Source: Mucilaginibacter sp. PAMB04168 (GTDB lineage Bacteria > Bacteroidota > Bacteroidia > Sphingobacteriales > Sphingobacteriaceae). Taken from it: a stretch of 64,000 nt of DNA. The notes below the pieces were generated by a model that saw only the letters and a program-made list of their open reading frames with translations, ran no database searches and was not told where the DNA came from. The stretch covers positions 2,356,001 to 2,420,000 of the forward strand of contig NZ_CP155079.2 of assembly GCF_039634365.2 (NCBI RefSeq). The letters run 5' to 3'. This document shows, piece after piece, positions 46,927 to 57,600 of the stretch; the stretch's first letter is position 1; every line of letters starts with the position of its first letter. The translations under genes were made by a program, and so were the position numbers.

Positions 46927-48120
46927 ATGAAACTAAAAATATTAATTACTGCTGCTATTGCGGCTTGTAGCTTTCACTTGCAGGCACAAACGGTTGCCTT
47001 AAAACCAAAAGCCGACCTGGTGAAGCTCATCAATAAAAATTTAAAAGATGCCAACGCCCAGTACAAAGTGTTGATGACAAACGTGCCAAAGGACAGCCTT
47101 CCAGAAACATTTCAAAACAATAGGTCTAAAAGCACTTCGGCCAAAAACTGGGTAAGCGGCTTTTACCCTGGTACTTTGTTCTATTTGTACAAAGGCACCA
47201 AGGAGCCGGCTATGTATACTGCCGGGTTGGAAAAGCTTCCGGTTATGGAGCCTATGAAAACCATCGATTCGCATGATATTGGCTTTATGATGTATTGCAG
47301 CTTTGGCAATGCTAACCAGATTAAGCCAAGCGCGGCGTATAAAGACGTATTGCTCACCAGTGCTCAAAGTTTGTCTAAACGCTTCAATCCAAAAGTAGGA
47401 TGCACCATGTCATGGAGTTCGAAACCTGGTGAGTTTAGAGTGATTATTGACAACATGATGAACCTGGAGTTATTGATGTGGGCAACCAAAGTAAGCGGCG
47501 ATTCATCGTATGCTAAAATAGCAATAAGCCATGCTAATACAACTATGAAAAATCATTTTCGGCCCGATTACAGTTCGTATCACCTGGTTAATTACAACCC
47601 CGAAACAGGCGGTATAAACAAAAAGCAAACTGTACAAGGCTATGCAGATAGCTCGGCATGGGCGCGCGGCCAGGGCTGGGGATTGTATGGGTTTACCATG
47701 ATGTATCGGGAAACTAAGGATAAGAAGTATTTAAACCAGGCAAAAAATATAGCAAACTTTATACTAAGCCATCGCAATCTCCCCGCCGATAAGGTGCCGT
47801 ATTGGGATTTTAACGCTCCCGATATTCCTAACGCCTATCGCGACGCATCGGCCGGAGCCATTTATGCTTCAGCTTTAATTGAGCTGGCCGGATATGTTGA
47901 CGCTGTTAACGCCAAAAAGTATATCAACGTGGCCGAAACGATTATCCGTACGCTTTCGAGCGATAAATTTAAAGCGGCACCGGGCGAAAACGGAGGGTTT
48001 ATACTAAAGCATAGTGTTGGTCATTTGCCTAAAGGCGCCATGATTGATGTGCCTTTAACCTATGCCGATTATTATTTTGTAGAAGCCATGCTGAGATACA
48101 AAAACTTAGGTAAGAAATGA
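46927..48120 (+). CDS. GH88 unsaturated glucuronyl hydrolase
   Basis: A 397-residue GH88 enzyme, which hydrolyses delta-4,5-unsaturated uronic acid from oligosaccharides made by polysaccharide lyases. Signal peptide residues 1-21 (LQAQT). The (alpha/alpha)6 barrel has NWVSGFYPGTLFYLYKG (74-90), the catalytic aspartates probably D117 in DSHDIGFMMY and D175 in VIIDNMMNLE, and YADSSAWARGQGWGLYGFTM. No polysaccharide lyase is found in the window, so the matching lyase is elsewhere or the enzyme acts on another uronide. The stop overlaps the start of GH39 (ATGA), so the two are translationally coupled. Confidence 0.92.
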   Translation: MKLKILITAAIAACSFHLQAQTVALKPKADLVKLINKNLKDANAQYKVLMTNVPKDSLPETFQNNRSKSTSAKNWVSGFYPGTLFYLYKGTKEPAMYTAGLEKLPVMEPMKTIDSHDIGFMMYCSFGNANQIKPSAAYKDVLLTSAQSLSKRFNPKVGCTMSWSSKPGEFRVIIDNMMNLELLMWATKVSGDSSYAKIAISHANTTMKNHFRPDYSSYHLVNYNPETGGINKKQTVQGYADSSAWARGQGWGLYGFTMMYRETKDKKYLNQAKNIANFILSHRNLPADKVPYWDFNAPDIPNAYRDASAGAIYASALIELAGYVDAVNAKKYINVAETIIRTLSSDKFKAAPGENGGFILKHSVGHLPKGAMIDVPLTYADYYFVEAMLRYKNLGKK

Positions 48121-49691
48121 TTAAAGTAATCTTAAATAAAAAAGCAGGACTATGTTATACATTCCTGCTTTTTTTGAATATAGCTGTGTCGCAACCGCTT
48201 CAGAAACGCTATATAAAAGCAGATATGAACCGCTTGGCAGGGAATACCAGCACGGTATTCAATGAGTGCATAGGTGCCGGCAGGGCAAATGAAGGCTTGC
48301 GCGCCGATTGGCAACAACAGCTAGCCAGGGTGCAAAAAGACATTCAGTTTAAATATATCCGTTTTCACGGATTATTGCACGATGATATGCGCGTTTATGC
48401 AGAGGACAAAACAGGGAAGGTTATCTATAACTGGCAATACATTGACAAGCTGTTTGATTATTTGCTGAGCATAAACATAAGACCTTTTGTAGAGTTTGGC
48501 TTTATGCCTGCTGATCTGGCATCGGGCACAAAAACTATATTTTGGTGGAAAGCTAACGTAAGTAAACCTAAAGACTACGCCAAGTGGGATGCGCTTATTG
48601 CCGGTCTGGTTAAACACTGGCAAGAACGCTATGGCGAGGCGGAAGTAAAAAAATGGTATTTCGAAGTTTGGAACGAGCCTGATTTACGGGGCTTTTTTGA
48701 TGGAACGCAGGCAGACTATTTTGAACTTTACGCGCACACGGCTAAAGCAGTCAAAAGTATATCTCCAGTATATCGTGTGGGCGGCCCTGCTACATCTGCA
48801 ACAAAATGGATTGCCGAATTTTTAACCTTTTGTGATGCCAATCAACTTCCTGTTGATTTTATATCAACACACGACTATGGCACTACATCTGTATTGGATG
48901 AAATGGGTACCAAAAAGCAACAGCTTAAAAGTATGCGCGATACCATCGCCAGAGATGTGCAACGCATCCGGGACTTGATTCGGCAATCGGCCTATAAAAA
49001 AGCTGAGCTGCATTTTACGGAATGGAACACCTCGCCATCATCGCGCGATCCTATACACGATACTTATCAGAATGCTGCATACATTTTGCATGTGCTCAAA
49101 AAAGCATCAGGCTACGCCAATTCTATGTCATACTGGACATTTACCGATATTTTTGAGGAAGCCGGTCCAGGTCAAACACCGTTTCACGGCGGCTTCGGAT
49201 TAATAAATCTGCAGAATATTGCTAAGCCATCTTATTACGCATACAAGTTTATGAGCCAACTGGGGCCTTCCGAACTTCAAAATGATGATCAGAGTTCATA
49301 CTTGTGCAAATCATCACAAGGGTTGCAAATTTTGCTTTGGGATTACACACATCCGGCAACAGGTTACAGTTTTAATCAGGATTACTTTAACAAAGAACAG
49401 CCTTCGGCAGTAAAGCAAAGCGTTACCATAAAGGTAAACAATGTTAAAAATGGCAAATATAAACTTGAAATTTACAAAGTAGGCTACCAACAAAACGACC
49501 CTTACACAAGCTACCTCGAAATGGGTAGGCCGGCGCAATTAAGCCGCAACGATGTGTTACAATTAAGCAAAAAGGCGGCAGGCTTACCGGTACAACAGGC
49601 TACTGTTAACATAACTAACGGCAGGTTCGATCATCAACTGAATGTAAGGCATAATGATATCATCTTTATAAAACTGCTTAAAACACAATAA
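48117..49691 (+). CDS. GH39 family glycosidase (beta-xylosidase / iduronidase-like)
   Basis: A 524-residue clan GH-A enzyme of GH39. The signal peptide is about residues 1-25. The acid/base is E187 in FEVWNEPDLRGFF, and the nucleophile E302 in LHFTEWNTSPSSRD; STHDYGT lies at 250-256. A C-terminal beta-domain follows (about 395-524). GH39 includes beta-xylosidases and alpha-L-iduronidases. The bacterial origin favours xylosidase, but the GH88 neighbour keeps uronidase possible. It is the last gene of the eight-gene operon and overlaps GH88 by four bases. Confidence 0.87.
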   Translation: MIKVILNKKAGLCYTFLLFLNIAVSQPLQKRYIKADMNRLAGNTSTVFNECIGAGRANEGLRADWQQQLARVQKDIQFKYIRFHGLLHDDMRVYAEDKTGKVIYNWQYIDKLFDYLLSINIRPFVEFGFMPADLASGTKTIFWWKANVSKPKDYAKWDALIAGLVKHWQERYGEAEVKKWYFEVWNEPDLRGFFDGTQADYFELYAHTAKAVKSISPVYRVGGPATSATKWIAEFLTFCDANQLPVDFISTHDYGTTSVLDEMGTKKQQLKSMRDTIARDVQRIRDLIRQSAYKKAELHFTEWNTSPSSRDPIHDTYQNAAYILHVLKKASGYANSMSYWTFTDIFEEAGPGQTPFHGGFGLINLQNIAKPSYYAYKFMSQLGPSELQNDDQSSYLCKSSQGLQILLWDYTHPATGYSFNQDYFNKEQPSAVKQSVTIKVNNVKNGKYKLEIYKVGYQQNDPYTSYLEMGRPAQLSRNDVLQLSKKAAGLPVQQATVNITNGRFDHQLNVRHNDIIFIKLLKTQ

Positions 49692-49759
49692 ATCTTGTCA
49701 AATGCACAAAAACGGCTTTTTTTTATCGTGTAACATGTATATATGAACGATTAGTCATG

Positions 49760-49789
49760 TTGGAACAAGCGCTTTAAAGCCTACTATTG
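49760..49789 (+). promoter_or_regulatory. Candidate Bacteroidota promoter for the tandem SusC/SusD operon
   Basis: TTG (49760-49762) and TACTATTG (49782-49789; one mismatch to TAnnTTTG) are 19 bases apart, close to the spacing of known Bacteroidota -33/-7 boxes. It lies about 265 bases before the SusC start and 107 before the mini-ORF. Chance matches in AT-rich DNA are common, so confidence is low. Confidence 0.3.
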
Positions 49790-49895
49790 AAATATGTTTT
49801 TGACAAGCCAGTGCAACGCCCGTGAGAAGACTAAGCCAGCGTAGGTCAAACAGTCCTGCAAACAAACCAATTAAACATATTAAACCTAACTAATT

Positions 49896-49940
49896 ATGAA
49901 CAAAATCTTTACTCCAATTACTACATGTTTAGATGGGTAG
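49896..49940 (+). other. 14-codon mini-ORF in the SusC leader, possible SusC remnant or leader peptide
   Basis: An ATG in the same upstream context as the SusC start (TATTAAACC, then ATTATG) opens the peptide MNKIFTPITTCLDG and stops at 49938-49940. Its first six residues resemble the start of the STN-type SusC at 18349 (MHKVFT). It may be the degraded start of an older SusC N-terminus, a regulatory leader peptide, or chance. No protein function is claimed. Confidence 0.3.
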
Positions 49941-50054
49941 CCCCCGCTACGCTAAGCTCCTCAAATTTTAGTTTTCATTGATTTCCTGCTCCAGCATTGA
50001 TAGCTGTGAGTAACGGTATACCTATAAACTTACCATAACCTATTAAACCTATTT

Positions 50055-52862
50055 ATGCGTAACTACTATTTATATAAAAAAATAGTGCGTTTGCTATTTT
50101 TACTGATTTTAACATCAGAGGCAGGTACTGTTTTTTCACAAAATAAAACTGATACGGCCTTTAGTAAGCGGGACAGTTCGTTAAGACAGGAGAAGATCAC
50201 TTTGCTCAATAAAAGCCAGCAAAAATCGCAACTGCTCCAATCAACGGCTACTGTATACACCAACCAGTTGATCACAACGCCGGCACCTTCATTTTTGCAG
50301 GCCCTGCCAGGAAGACTTTCAGGGCTATACACCCGTCAGCGTAGCGGTGTTCAGGATAATGATGATCCCTCCTCAATAATCGACTTTAGGATAAGAGGGC
50401 AGAACTCACTTATATTAATAGATGGTGTTCCTCGCAACTTCTCATCAATAGAGCCCGAATCGATCGAGTCGATAACGGTATTAAAAGATGCATTATCAAC
50501 TGTAATGTATGGGCAGAGATCATCAAATAATATCATCCTTGTAACTACCAAAAGACCGGTGCAAACCGCCTTCAAATTATCGGCAACTGCTCAGCATGGG
50601 GTTCAAAATCAAATCAACCTGCCCAAAACAGTTTCGGCCGCCGATTATGCCATATTGTATAACGAGGCCCGTAACAATGATGGACTGGCACCAACATACA
50701 CCGCCGCCGACATACTGGCCTACAGGAACGGAACCGACCCCATAGGCCATCCCGATAATAATTATAAAGACTTGTTTTTAAATAAGAACGCATACCTGGA
50801 CAGATACAACATTAACATACAGAACGGCAATAATATTGCTCGCTTTTATGTAGCGTTGGATTATCAAAACGAGGATGGATTTTTAAGAACATCAGACGTT
50901 AACTCATACAGTACTAATAATAACACTAACCGCTATATCGTTCGGTCTAACATCGGTATCGACCTGAGTAAAACCTTAAATGTTTCACTCAATGTTTTCG
51001 GCCGTATACAAAATGCAACTCAGCCTGGTACGGCAAGCACCACATCTGCCATATATAGCGCCATAAGTGCCACACCAAATAATGCTTATCCAATTTTCAA
51101 TCAAAACGCATCGTTGGGAGGTAGCACCCGCTACAATCAAAATTTATGGGGGCTTTTAAATAATTCGGGTTATACTAAAGGCACCACCCGAGATCTTTCA
51201 ACAGATATTGAGGCCACTCAAAAGCTTGAAACATGGCTGCCGGGTTTATGGATAAAAGGCAGTATATCTTACAACAATACTGTCGATCAGACCGTCAACC
51301 GGTCAAAAACTTTTGCGGTTTACACCTTGCAAAACGGGGCGAACCAAACATATAATGAGGTAGGCACTAACGGCAGTCAACTTAATACGTTTTCTTTCAA
51401 TTCGCGCCGAACATACACTTATGGCAAATTAAGCTTGGGATACGATAAGATTTTTAACAATCACAAAGTCCAGGCGCTTGTATTAGCCGACCAGCAATCA
51501 ACCACGCTCGATCTTCAGTTGCCTGCTATTTATACCAACTTTGCCGGCAGTGTAACCTACAGCTTTAAGGATAAATATTTTGCTGAATCTGCCTTAAGTT
51601 ACGGGGGTTTTAACCGCTTTAAACCGGGCAGTCGCTTTGGGTTATTTTATGCAATGGGCTTGGGCTGGGATATAGCAAAAGAGGATTTTTTAAAGAATGT
51701 TAAATGGGTGAATACAATAAAACCCAGGGTAAGTTACGGCCGTACAGGTAATTCAAACGTGGGCTATTACATCTACGACCAGTACTACGAATATGGCGGC
51801 ACAACTGCTGTTTACTACTTTGGCCAAACTCCTACCAGCGCCCGCGGATACACCGAGTTAGCGCTGGCTAATCCGAGTGCGACCTGGGAAAAAGCAAATA
51901 AGCTTAACATAGGTTTAGATGTGAGCTTATTTAACAACCATTTAAGCCTTACTTCGGAATATTTTAACGACACGTACTTTGATTTAATGCAGGTGCGCGG
52001 AACCTCTACGCAAATTATAGGGCAAACCTATCCGGCAGAAAATGTTGGCAAAAATCGTTATACAGGTTTGGAGAACAGCGTTTCATGGAACGGCAAGAAG
52101 GGGGCGTTCGGGTATTTTGTGAGCGGTAATTTGTCTTTGTTGAAAAACCGGGTAATTTATCAGGATGAGGTAGCGCAAACTTATGCTTATCAAAGATCCA
52201 CAGGGTTGCCGGTTGGGCAAACATTTGGCTACATAGCCGATGGTTTTTACCAATCGCAGGCCGAAATTAATGTTAGTCCGCGTGTTGACGGGTTTACGCC
52301 TGTACCGGGCGACTTAAAGTACCGCGACTTAAACGATGATGGTGTCATTAATCAGTTTGACCAGACTGCAATTGGTACGCAAAAGCCTTTAATTTTTTAC
52401 GGCTTAACCACCGGCTTTAACATTAAAGGTTTCGACTTGAGTGTGTCTGTTCAGGGTGTGGCTAACAGAGATATTCTGCTGTCGGGTACCCAGGAGTATG
52501 AATTTCAAACAGGCGGTAATGGCCAGATATTTCAGCATCAACTTAACCGTTGGACACCATCTAACGCTACTAATGCCACTTATCCGAGGCTATCACTTGC
52601 GGCGCAGGCAAATAATTTAAATCAACGTAATTCAACATTCTGGATTCACTCGTCAGCGTACCTGCGGTTGCAAAATGTTGATTTAGGCTATACGTTGCCG
52701 GTATCAATTGCCAATAAAATGAAATTAAGCAGTATACGTGTTTTTGCCAATGGCTTTAACCTTTACTCGTTTGATTCGCTCGATCATAATGATCCGGAAA
52801 ACAACAACTCGGTTTTTCCACTTCGCAGAACTTTTAACGCCGGCCTGAATGTCAAATTCTAA
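50055..52862 (+). CDS. SusC/RagA TonB-dependent transporter lacking the N-terminal CarboxypepD_reg domain
   Basis: A 935-residue SusC-like outer-membrane transporter. The signal peptide is about residues 1-29 (GTVFSQ). It goes almost directly into the plug: ATVYTNQLITTPAPSFLQAL (65-84) with LSGLYTRQRSG, IRGQNSLILIDGVPRNFSSI and ESITVLKDALSTVMYGQRSS. The barrel ends TFNAGLNVKF. The roughly 75-residue CarboxypepD_reg-like domain found in the other three SusCs is missing and replaced by a polar segment (30-63). It is the first gene of a tandem SusC-SusD-SusC-SusD block and is followed by its SusD. Class is certain; substrate unknown. Confidence 0.92.
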   Translation: MRNYYLYKKIVRLLFLLILTSEAGTVFSQNKTDTAFSKRDSSLRQEKITLLNKSQQKSQLLQSTATVYTNQLITTPAPSFLQALPGRLSGLYTRQRSGVQDNDDPSSIIDFRIRGQNSLILIDGVPRNFSSIEPESIESITVLKDALSTVMYGQRSSNNIILVTTKRPVQTAFKLSATAQHGVQNQINLPKTVSAADYAILYNEARNNDGLAPTYTAADILAYRNGTDPIGHPDNNYKDLFLNKNAYLDRYNINIQNGNNIARFYVALDYQNEDGFLRTSDVNSYSTNNNTNRYIVRSNIGIDLSKTLNVSLNVFGRIQNATQPGTASTTSAIYSAISATPNNAYPIFNQNASLGGSTRYNQNLWGLLNNSGYTKGTTRDLSTDIEATQKLETWLPGLWIKGSISYNNTVDQTVNRSKTFAVYTLQNGANQTYNEVGTNGSQLNTFSFNSRRTYTYGKLSLGYDKIFNNHKVQALVLADQQSTTLDLQLPAIYTNFAGSVTYSFKDKYFAESALSYGGFNRFKPGSRFGLFYAMGLGWDIAKEDFLKNVKWVNTIKPRVSYGRTGNSNVGYYIYDQYYEYGGTTAVYYFGQTPTSARGYTELALANPSATWEKANKLNIGLDVSLFNNHLSLTSEYFNDTYFDLMQVRGTSTQIIGQTYPAENVGKNRYTGLENSVSWNGKKGAFGYFVSGNLSLLKNRVIYQDEVAQTYAYQRSTGLPVGQTFGYIADGFYQSQAEINVSPRVDGFTPVPGDLKYRDLNDDGVINQFDQTAIGTQKPLIFYGLTTGFNIKGFDLSVSVQGVANRDILLSGTQEYEFQTGGNGQIFQHQLNRWTPSNATNATYPRLSLAAQANNLNQRNSTFWIHSSAYLRLQNVDLGYTLPVSIANKMKLSSIRVFANGFNLYSFDSLDHNDPENNNSVFPLRRTFNAGLNVKF

Positions 52863-52875
52863 AAACGTACGACTC

Positions 52876-54567
52876 ATGACAAAGTATATAAATACGCTGT
52901 TTACACTAATTGGTACTGCTATACTGTTTACTGCATGCCAAAAGTTAGAAGACAGGCCGCTTGAACTGGTAACAGAAGAGTTTCTTTGGGATTCTAAAGA
53001 CTCATTAGGCACTAACGCAGGTTACTTTCTAAACAGCATTTACGCAGATCTGCCAACTGGTTATAACCGTATTGGTGGCAATGTGCTGGATGCTGCCACA
53101 GATGATGCCGTGCCTACTGAGGATGGAACAACCATTGCTTCGTTTACAAACGGTGGTTACAGTGCAATCTCAAACGCAGATAATTCATGGCAGTCCAATT
53201 ATGCCAGCATTCGTAAATGCAATTTATTTGTACAGAACTTTAACAAGGTTCACTTTAAAAAGGACCCGACAATTTTTATACAAGGCCAGTACTGGCGGGC
53301 AGAAAATCGCTTTTTGAGAGCCATATTTTATTATGAACTCGCAAAACGTTACGGCGGCGTTCCGCTGCTGGGCGATAAGGTGCTTTCCCTGGATGATGAC
53401 CTTAAATTGCCGCGTAATAGTTTTGATGAGTGCATAAATTACATAGCAAGTGAGTGCGATGCCATAAAGGACAGCTTGCGGGCCGACCCTGTACCAGCTT
53501 CAGATTACGGTCGCATAACTAAAGCCGTTGCGCTTACGCTAAAGGCAAAGGCTTTACTGCTTGCTGCAAGTCCGCTAAATAATCCGTCGAACGATATAGC
53601 TCGCTGGCGTAGAGCTAAAAATGCGGCTGCTGATGTGATTCGACTTGGAGTATTTTCGCTCGAGCCCAGTTTTTCGAACGTGTTTCTGACCAGGAAGAAC
53701 AGTGAAGTTATACTGGCCTACCAGCGCAATGTAACTACCGATCTGGAGACCAATAATGCACCTATAGGTTACGTGAGTGGCAGTACCACAAGCCGGGGGC
53801 GCACCAGCCCAACTCAAGAACTGGTAGACGCTTTTACTACAATTAAAGGTTTGCCCATAACTGCTGATATTAAATCAGCTTCAAATTTAACCGGATATGA
53901 TGCAGCAAATCCATATGCCAACCGCGATCCACGCCTGGACAAAACTGTGTTTTACAACGGCTTGCCCTGGCTAAGCCGTGGTGTTGAAACCTTTGATGGG
54001 GGCAGAGACCGGCCCGGAGGTTCCGTAATCCAAACCAAAACCGGGTATTATATGCGCAAGTTTTTGGGTGAGCTGGCTTCAAGTACGGCTTACTCTAACC
54101 AAACGCACAATTTTCCAATTTTTAGATACGCAGATGTTCTTTTGATGTTTGCCGAAGCCAAGAACGAAGTGGATGGGCCCGGCGCAGCTACCGATTCTGT
54201 TTACAACTTTGTTAGAGACATCAGGAGGCGGGCCGGTATACAAGCAGGTAGCGGCCAAAATACATACGGCCTTACAGCGGGTATGAGCGTAGCGGACATG
54301 CGTAACACTATTCGCAACGAACGCCGTGTTGAAATGGCTTTTGAGGAGCAGCGATTTTGGGATATACGCCGCTGGAAAATAGCTGAATCGATATACAACA
54401 AGCCCCTGCACGGTATACGCATAACAAAAGCTGGTAATGTGTTGAATTATAAGGTTGAACAGCTAAACACACCTTTCCAGTTTTTTGCACCCCGCATGTA
54501 TCGCTACGCCATACCATACAGCGAAGTAGTAAAAAACACTAACCTAACTCAAAACGAAGGATATTAA
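52876..54567 (+). CDS. SusD/RagB family lipoprotein (first of tandem pair)
   Basis: A 563-residue SusD/RagB lipoprotein. An ATG at 52849 would overlap the SusC stop, but the ATG at 52876 starts directly with the lipoprotein signal MTKYINTLFTLIGTAILFTAC (C21), so I use it. Family features: RAENRFLRAIFYYELAKRYG followed by GVPLLGD, NRDPRLDKT, the repeat RYADVLLMFAEAKNEVDGPG and the C-terminal NERRVEMAFEEQRFWDIRRW, ending TQNEGY. It closely resembles the SusD at 57696 and the partial one at the window start. Lid of the SusC at 50055; ligand unknown. Confidence 0.93.
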   Translation: MTKYINTLFTLIGTAILFTACQKLEDRPLELVTEEFLWDSKDSLGTNAGYFLNSIYADLPTGYNRIGGNVLDAATDDAVPTEDGTTIASFTNGGYSAISNADNSWQSNYASIRKCNLFVQNFNKVHFKKDPTIFIQGQYWRAENRFLRAIFYYELAKRYGGVPLLGDKVLSLDDDLKLPRNSFDECINYIASECDAIKDSLRADPVPASDYGRITKAVALTLKAKALLLAASPLNNPSNDIARWRRAKNAAADVIRLGVFSLEPSFSNVFLTRKNSEVILAYQRNVTTDLETNNAPIGYVSGSTTSRGRTSPTQELVDAFTTIKGLPITADIKSASNLTGYDAANPYANRDPRLDKTVFYNGLPWLSRGVETFDGGRDRPGGSVIQTKTGYYMRKFLGELASSTAYSNQTHNFPIFRYADVLLMFAEAKNEVDGPGAATDSVYNFVRDIRRRAGIQAGSGQNTYGLTAGMSVADMRNTIRNERRVEMAFEEQRFWDIRRWKIAESIYNKPLHGIRITKAGNVLNYKVEQLNTPFQFFAPRMYRYAIPYSEVVKNTNLTQNEGY

Positions 54568-54604
54568 ATAATGATCTGGTAACAGATGATTAAATCATAT
54601 TGAT

Positions 54605-57600
54605 ATGAAGAAAATACTACAAATATTTCTGCTTGTATTAGGCTTGTCTCCGTGCCTGTTATACGCACAAACAATCGTTCGCGGAACGGTGAAAGATAAT
54701 TTAGGGCCTGTACCCGGCGTAACAGTATTGGAAAAAGATTCAAAAGGAAACGGTACCACTACCAATGAGCGTGGCCTTTTTCAAATCACTTTAAGAGGCA
54801 ATTCCAAAATATTAATCTTTACTTCAATTGGCTACGTTACTCAGGAGCTAAATTTAGCCGGACGTACAAATGTTACTATAACGCTCAAAGATGACGCCAA
54901 AGGCCTGGAGGATGTAGTAGTTGTAGGCTACGGCACTAAAACCAAATTAACCAACACAGGCGCGGCCAGTAGCGTATCTGCCGCTGATATTCGCAATACA
55001 CCCACCGCCAATATTCAGAATACGCTGGCCGGCCGTGCGCCTGGTTTTGTGTCTCAGCAACGGTCTGGGCAGCCAGGGCGCACCGGGGCCGAATTTTTTA
55101 TCAGAGGTGTAAACTCGTTGTCCTCAGAATCGCAAAAGCCGCTGATTATGGTTGATGACGTAGAATACACTTATGACCAGGTGGCGCAATTAGATGCTAA
55201 TGAAATTGAATCGTTCACTGTGTTAAAAGATGCATCAACCACAGCTGTGTTCGGTATAAAAGGTGCAAACGGCGTATTGGTAATTACAACCCGCCGGGGT
55301 AAAATTGGCAAAGCACGCGTAAACTTTAATACCGAATCGGGGTTGCAGCAGGCGGTAAACAACCCTAAATTCCTAAATGCTTACAGCGTGGCACTCTTAA
55401 GGAATGAGGCATTAAGAAATGACGGACTTGCAACCGAATTTACCGACGAAGACCTTGAACATTGGCGCGTTGGTGACGATCCTTACGGGCATCCCGATGT
55501 CGACTGGTACAACGCTGTTTTTAAGAATAGTGCTTACCAAATGCGTAATAACGTAGACGTTTCGGGCGGGAACGAGCGTGTGAAGTATTTCTTGTCTGCC
55601 GGGCAATTAACGCAAAACGGCTTGCTGAGAGATTTCAGTAAGGGAACCGATGCGCCGCAAAATAATTATAAATATCAGCGGTACAATTTCCGGTCGAATT
55701 TAGATATGCAGGCCACTAAGGACCTGACGTTACGTTTAGACGTAAGCGGCCGTATTGGAACCATAACCGAGCCCCACATTACTACTGCACCATTAAGCAC
55801 TATATACAGCTTTCAACGCCTGCCGCCTTATGCCGAACCTTTACTGAACCCTGACGGCAGTTATCCATGGGCATTCCGATCAAGGCCGTCGTTTTATGAA
55901 ACCAGTTTAATTGGTCGTTTGGCTTTGCAAGGCTACGATAAAACCTATCGCAATGAATTTAACATATTAGTGAATGCCAGCCATAAGCTCGATTTTTTAA
56001 CCAAGGGTTTGTCGGTAACCGGGCGTATAGCTTATGCTGGCGACGTTTCTTACGACCGGAGCCTTTATCGCAGCAATATACCGGCGTCTTATTACAATCC
56101 GGTTAACAACACTTACACCATACATAGTAACGGCCTATACCGTTTAGAACCATTAACGCTGGCTAGTACGGCTAACAACAGCATATCCAACAAAACTATT
56201 AATACCCTTGCCCGGCTAGACTACAACAGGTCCTTTGGAGACCATCGCATTAGCGGGTTGGTGCTTTATAATTTAAATTCAGCCACGGCAGCATCTTATA
56301 ATAGTGCCACAGGTATTACAGCTGTGCAAGAATATGCTCCGGTTTCATCACAAGGTTTAACTTTTAGAGCCGATTACAACTATAAACAACGTTACCTGAT
56401 TGACTTTAGCGGTGCATATAACGGTACCAGCGAGTTTGTTGGCGATAAGTCGATGGGCTTTTTTCCGGCCGTTTCGGTTGGGTGGAATATTTCAGAAGAG
56501 CCTTTTATCAAAAAGCACATTAAATTCTTAGACCTGCTGAAAATCAGGGGATCTGTAGGGTTGGTAGGATCTGACATTACCCGCGACCGTACATACAAAA
56601 CCGAGCAGATATATGTAACCGGCACTGGATATAATTTTGGCGAAACATCAAACACAGCCATAGGTATAGAGGAAGGCACGTTGGGTAACCTAAACATTAC
56701 CTGGGAAAAAGCCCGTCAAACGGACATCGGTTTCGATGCACAGTTTTTGCGAAGCAAGCTCTCTATAACTGCCGATTATTTCTTTGAACGCAGGTACGAT
56801 CAGTTGTACCAGAGAGAGAATGTATTGCAGGTTATAGGCGTAAAACTCCCTTACACCAATTCTGCTGTCACCGAAAAAAGAGGGTATGACGGACAGATCA
56901 GGTATAGCGATAAAGCCGGCAAATTTGATTATTCCACCTCATTTACTTTCTCATTCTCAAAAAACAAGATTATCGATCAGGGCGAAGCGCCTCCAAGGTA
57001 CGCATACCTGGCCAAAACCGGTTTGCCCATAGGACAGGGGTTTGGTTATAATGCGTTGGGCTTCTTCCAAACTCAGGATGAAATTAATAATTACGCACAC
57101 CTTGCTGATACCCAGCCCGGCGATTTGAAATATGAAGACATGAACAACGACGGCGTGATAGACCAGCAAGATTACAGGGCTATAGGTAAACCTAATCTTC
57201 CGCAAACTGTGCTGGGTGCAACGTTTGGCTTAGGCTACGGCGGCTTTAGCGTAAATGTACTCTTTCAGGGAAGTTTCGACTATAGCTACCGTATAGCAAC
57301 AGCCGGTGTTATACCGTTTCAGGGAAATTTGCAGGAATCGGCTTTAGGAAGGTGGACGCCTGCAACAGCAACAACTGCTACGTACCCCAGGCTAAGCAGT
57401 AATTTGGCTGGCCCGAGCAGTCCATCCAACCTTTCGTCGTTCTGGCTGGTGAATGCTAAATACGTTCGGCTAAAGTCGGTTGATTTGGGATACACGATTC
57501 CAAAAAGATGGCTAACAAAGTTACGCGTGAGCACAGCACGGCTTTACCTGAGCGGATATGATCTCATTACATGGGCAAATTTCGACTTGTACTCTCAGGA

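Larger units (their letters stand above)
49692..50054. other. 363-base leader region of the tandem SusC/SusD operon
   Basis: A non-coding gap that holds a candidate promoter (49760-49789), a 14-codon mini-ORF (49896-49940) and a repeated start context: TATTAAACC followed closely by TTATG occurs both before the mini-ORF and before the SusC start at 50055. A T run at 49711-49718 after CGGC is not preceded by a convincing stem. No other gene is visible. Confidence 0.5.

Noticed and set aside
49700..49722. Terminator after GH39 based on the T run
   Set aside because: The bases before the T run (AAAAACGGC) do not pair to form a stem.
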